Part shown: piece by piece, positions 53,124-53,634 of the stretch
Layout of the letters: each line of letters opens with the position of its first letter
Numbering within the stretch: position 1 is the stretch's first letter
Source of the DNA: Cytobacillus praedii
Lineage (GTDB): Bacteria; Bacillota; Bacilli; Bacillales; Cytobacillaceae
Direction: 5' to 3'
Assembly: GCF_001439605.1 (NCBI RefSeq)
Contig: NZ_LMBX01000017.1
Coordinates: forward strand, 1 to 53,634
Length of the DNA stretch: 53,634 nt
Position numbers and translations under genes: made by a program
The notes under the pieces: model-generated
Databases searched by the model: none
What the model saw: only the letters and a program-made list of their open reading frames with translations
Told to the model about the DNA's origin: nothing

Positions 53124-53634
53124 CATGCCTACTTACCTGGTAACGTGCATCATAGCTCTCGGTTGGGTACCGATGAGCTCTATTTTTCCTGTTTGCGGGC
53201 ATCATACACCTCGGTTGGGTACCGATGAGCTCTTTTTTTCCTGTTTGCGGGCATCAAACTACTCCTATGGTTACCGTTGAGCGCTATTTTTCCTGTTTGT
53301 GGGCATCATACACCGCATTTGGTTCCCGCTGAACGCTTTTTTTCCTGTTTGCGGGCATCAAACTACTCCTATGGTTACCGTTAAGCTCTATTTTTCCTGT
53401 TTGTGGGCATCATACACCTCGGTTGGGTACCGTTGAGCGCTATTTTCCCTGTTTGCGGGCATCATACATATCGTTTAGTTACCGCTGAGCTCTCTTTTCA
53501 CTGTTTGCAGGCATCATACACCTCGGTTGGGTACCGCTCAGCTCTATTTTCCTTGTTTACGGGCATCATACACCTCGGTTGGGTACCACTGAGCGCTATT
53601 ATCCCTGTTTGCGGGCATCATACACCTCGGTTGG
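53124..53634. repeat. Tandem array of 52-bp units, runs off the window
   Basis: About ten copies spaced exactly 52 bp (GGGC at 53197, 53249, 53301, 53353 and so on). Each contains GGGCATCATACACC, GGTTGGGTACCG, TGAGC[GT]CT and TTTTTCCTGTTTGC. Copies 3 and 5 share a variant (AACTACTCCTATGGTTACCG), showing segment duplication inside the array. No gene. The array continues past the end of the window. Confidence 0.92.

Noticed and set aside
53124..53634. CRISPR-like periodic repeats
   Set aside because: The whole 52-bp unit is repeated without unique spacers and no cas genes are present.

Overview
The window reads as chromosomal DNA of a low-GC, Gram-positive, endospore-former-type bacterium (Bacillaceae). 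The reasons are AT-rich DNA, strong AGGAGG-like ribosome sites, frequent GTG/TTG starts, lipoboxes, and families typical of Bacillus: NatKRAB, PssA, DUF5316, DUF2187, DUF4179 anti-sigma with ECF sigma, MhqR/MhqO-like genes and a second ClpP. No tRNA, rRNA, CRISPR array or complete IS was seen. Most of the window is accessory-looking: small operons, many regulators and exporters, and an unusually high number of broken genes.

Layout. 1-2.5 kb: pssA, then marR plus an alpha/beta hydrolase. 2.5-7.9 kb: a catabolic acyl-CoA operon, read right to left as acyl-CoA dehydrogenase, thiolase, acyl-CoA ligase and CaiB-type CoA transferase. An SDR of the 3-hydroxyacyl-CoA dehydrogenase type at 15.6-16.4 kb could serve the same pathway. 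8-17.7 kb: small membrane proteins, peptidase E with a frameshifted start, an APH-like kinase, an AraC/GyrI-like regulator, a DUF2268 lipoprotein, two HAD phosphatases, an isochorismatase, a GNAT, and a 52-bp tandem repeat array. 17.8-22.4 kb: a NatA/NatB exporter divergent from a LytTR regulator and histidine kinase, with a LytTR-type operator between them. 22.4-30 kb: a decayed zone with several nonsense or frameshift pseudogenes, a GC-richer MFS gene, the 3' end of a group II intron, LysR, and a ferredoxin. A 29-bp sequence occurs on both sides of the MFS-LysR part. 30-38.4 kb: FMN reductases, a TetL-like exporter with a divergent MarR and a clear palindromic operator, and a MarR-controlled ring-cleaving dioxygenase/LLM monooxygenase/FMN reductase operon. 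38.8-47.4 kb: a VTT-domain protein, a doubly truncated C39 peptidase, two ECF sigma operons, PsiE, and a DHA2 exporter with an attenuator-like leader. 47.6-53.6 kb: an SDR, DUF1992, a lipoprotein, a GNAT, then a sigma factor-clpP2 operon, and a second 52-bp repeat array running to the window edge.

Most interesting points. (1) A sigma factor whose C-terminus ends in Ile-Ala-Ala, like an ssrA-type degron, is encoded 17 bp upstream of a second clpP with no anti-sigma gene in sight. (2) Two unrelated-looking intergenic arrays share a period of about 52 bp, close to five DNA turns. (3) At least six genes are broken by one or a few point lesions, two of them by the same GAA-to-TAA change. (4) Several operators can be read directly from the sequence.
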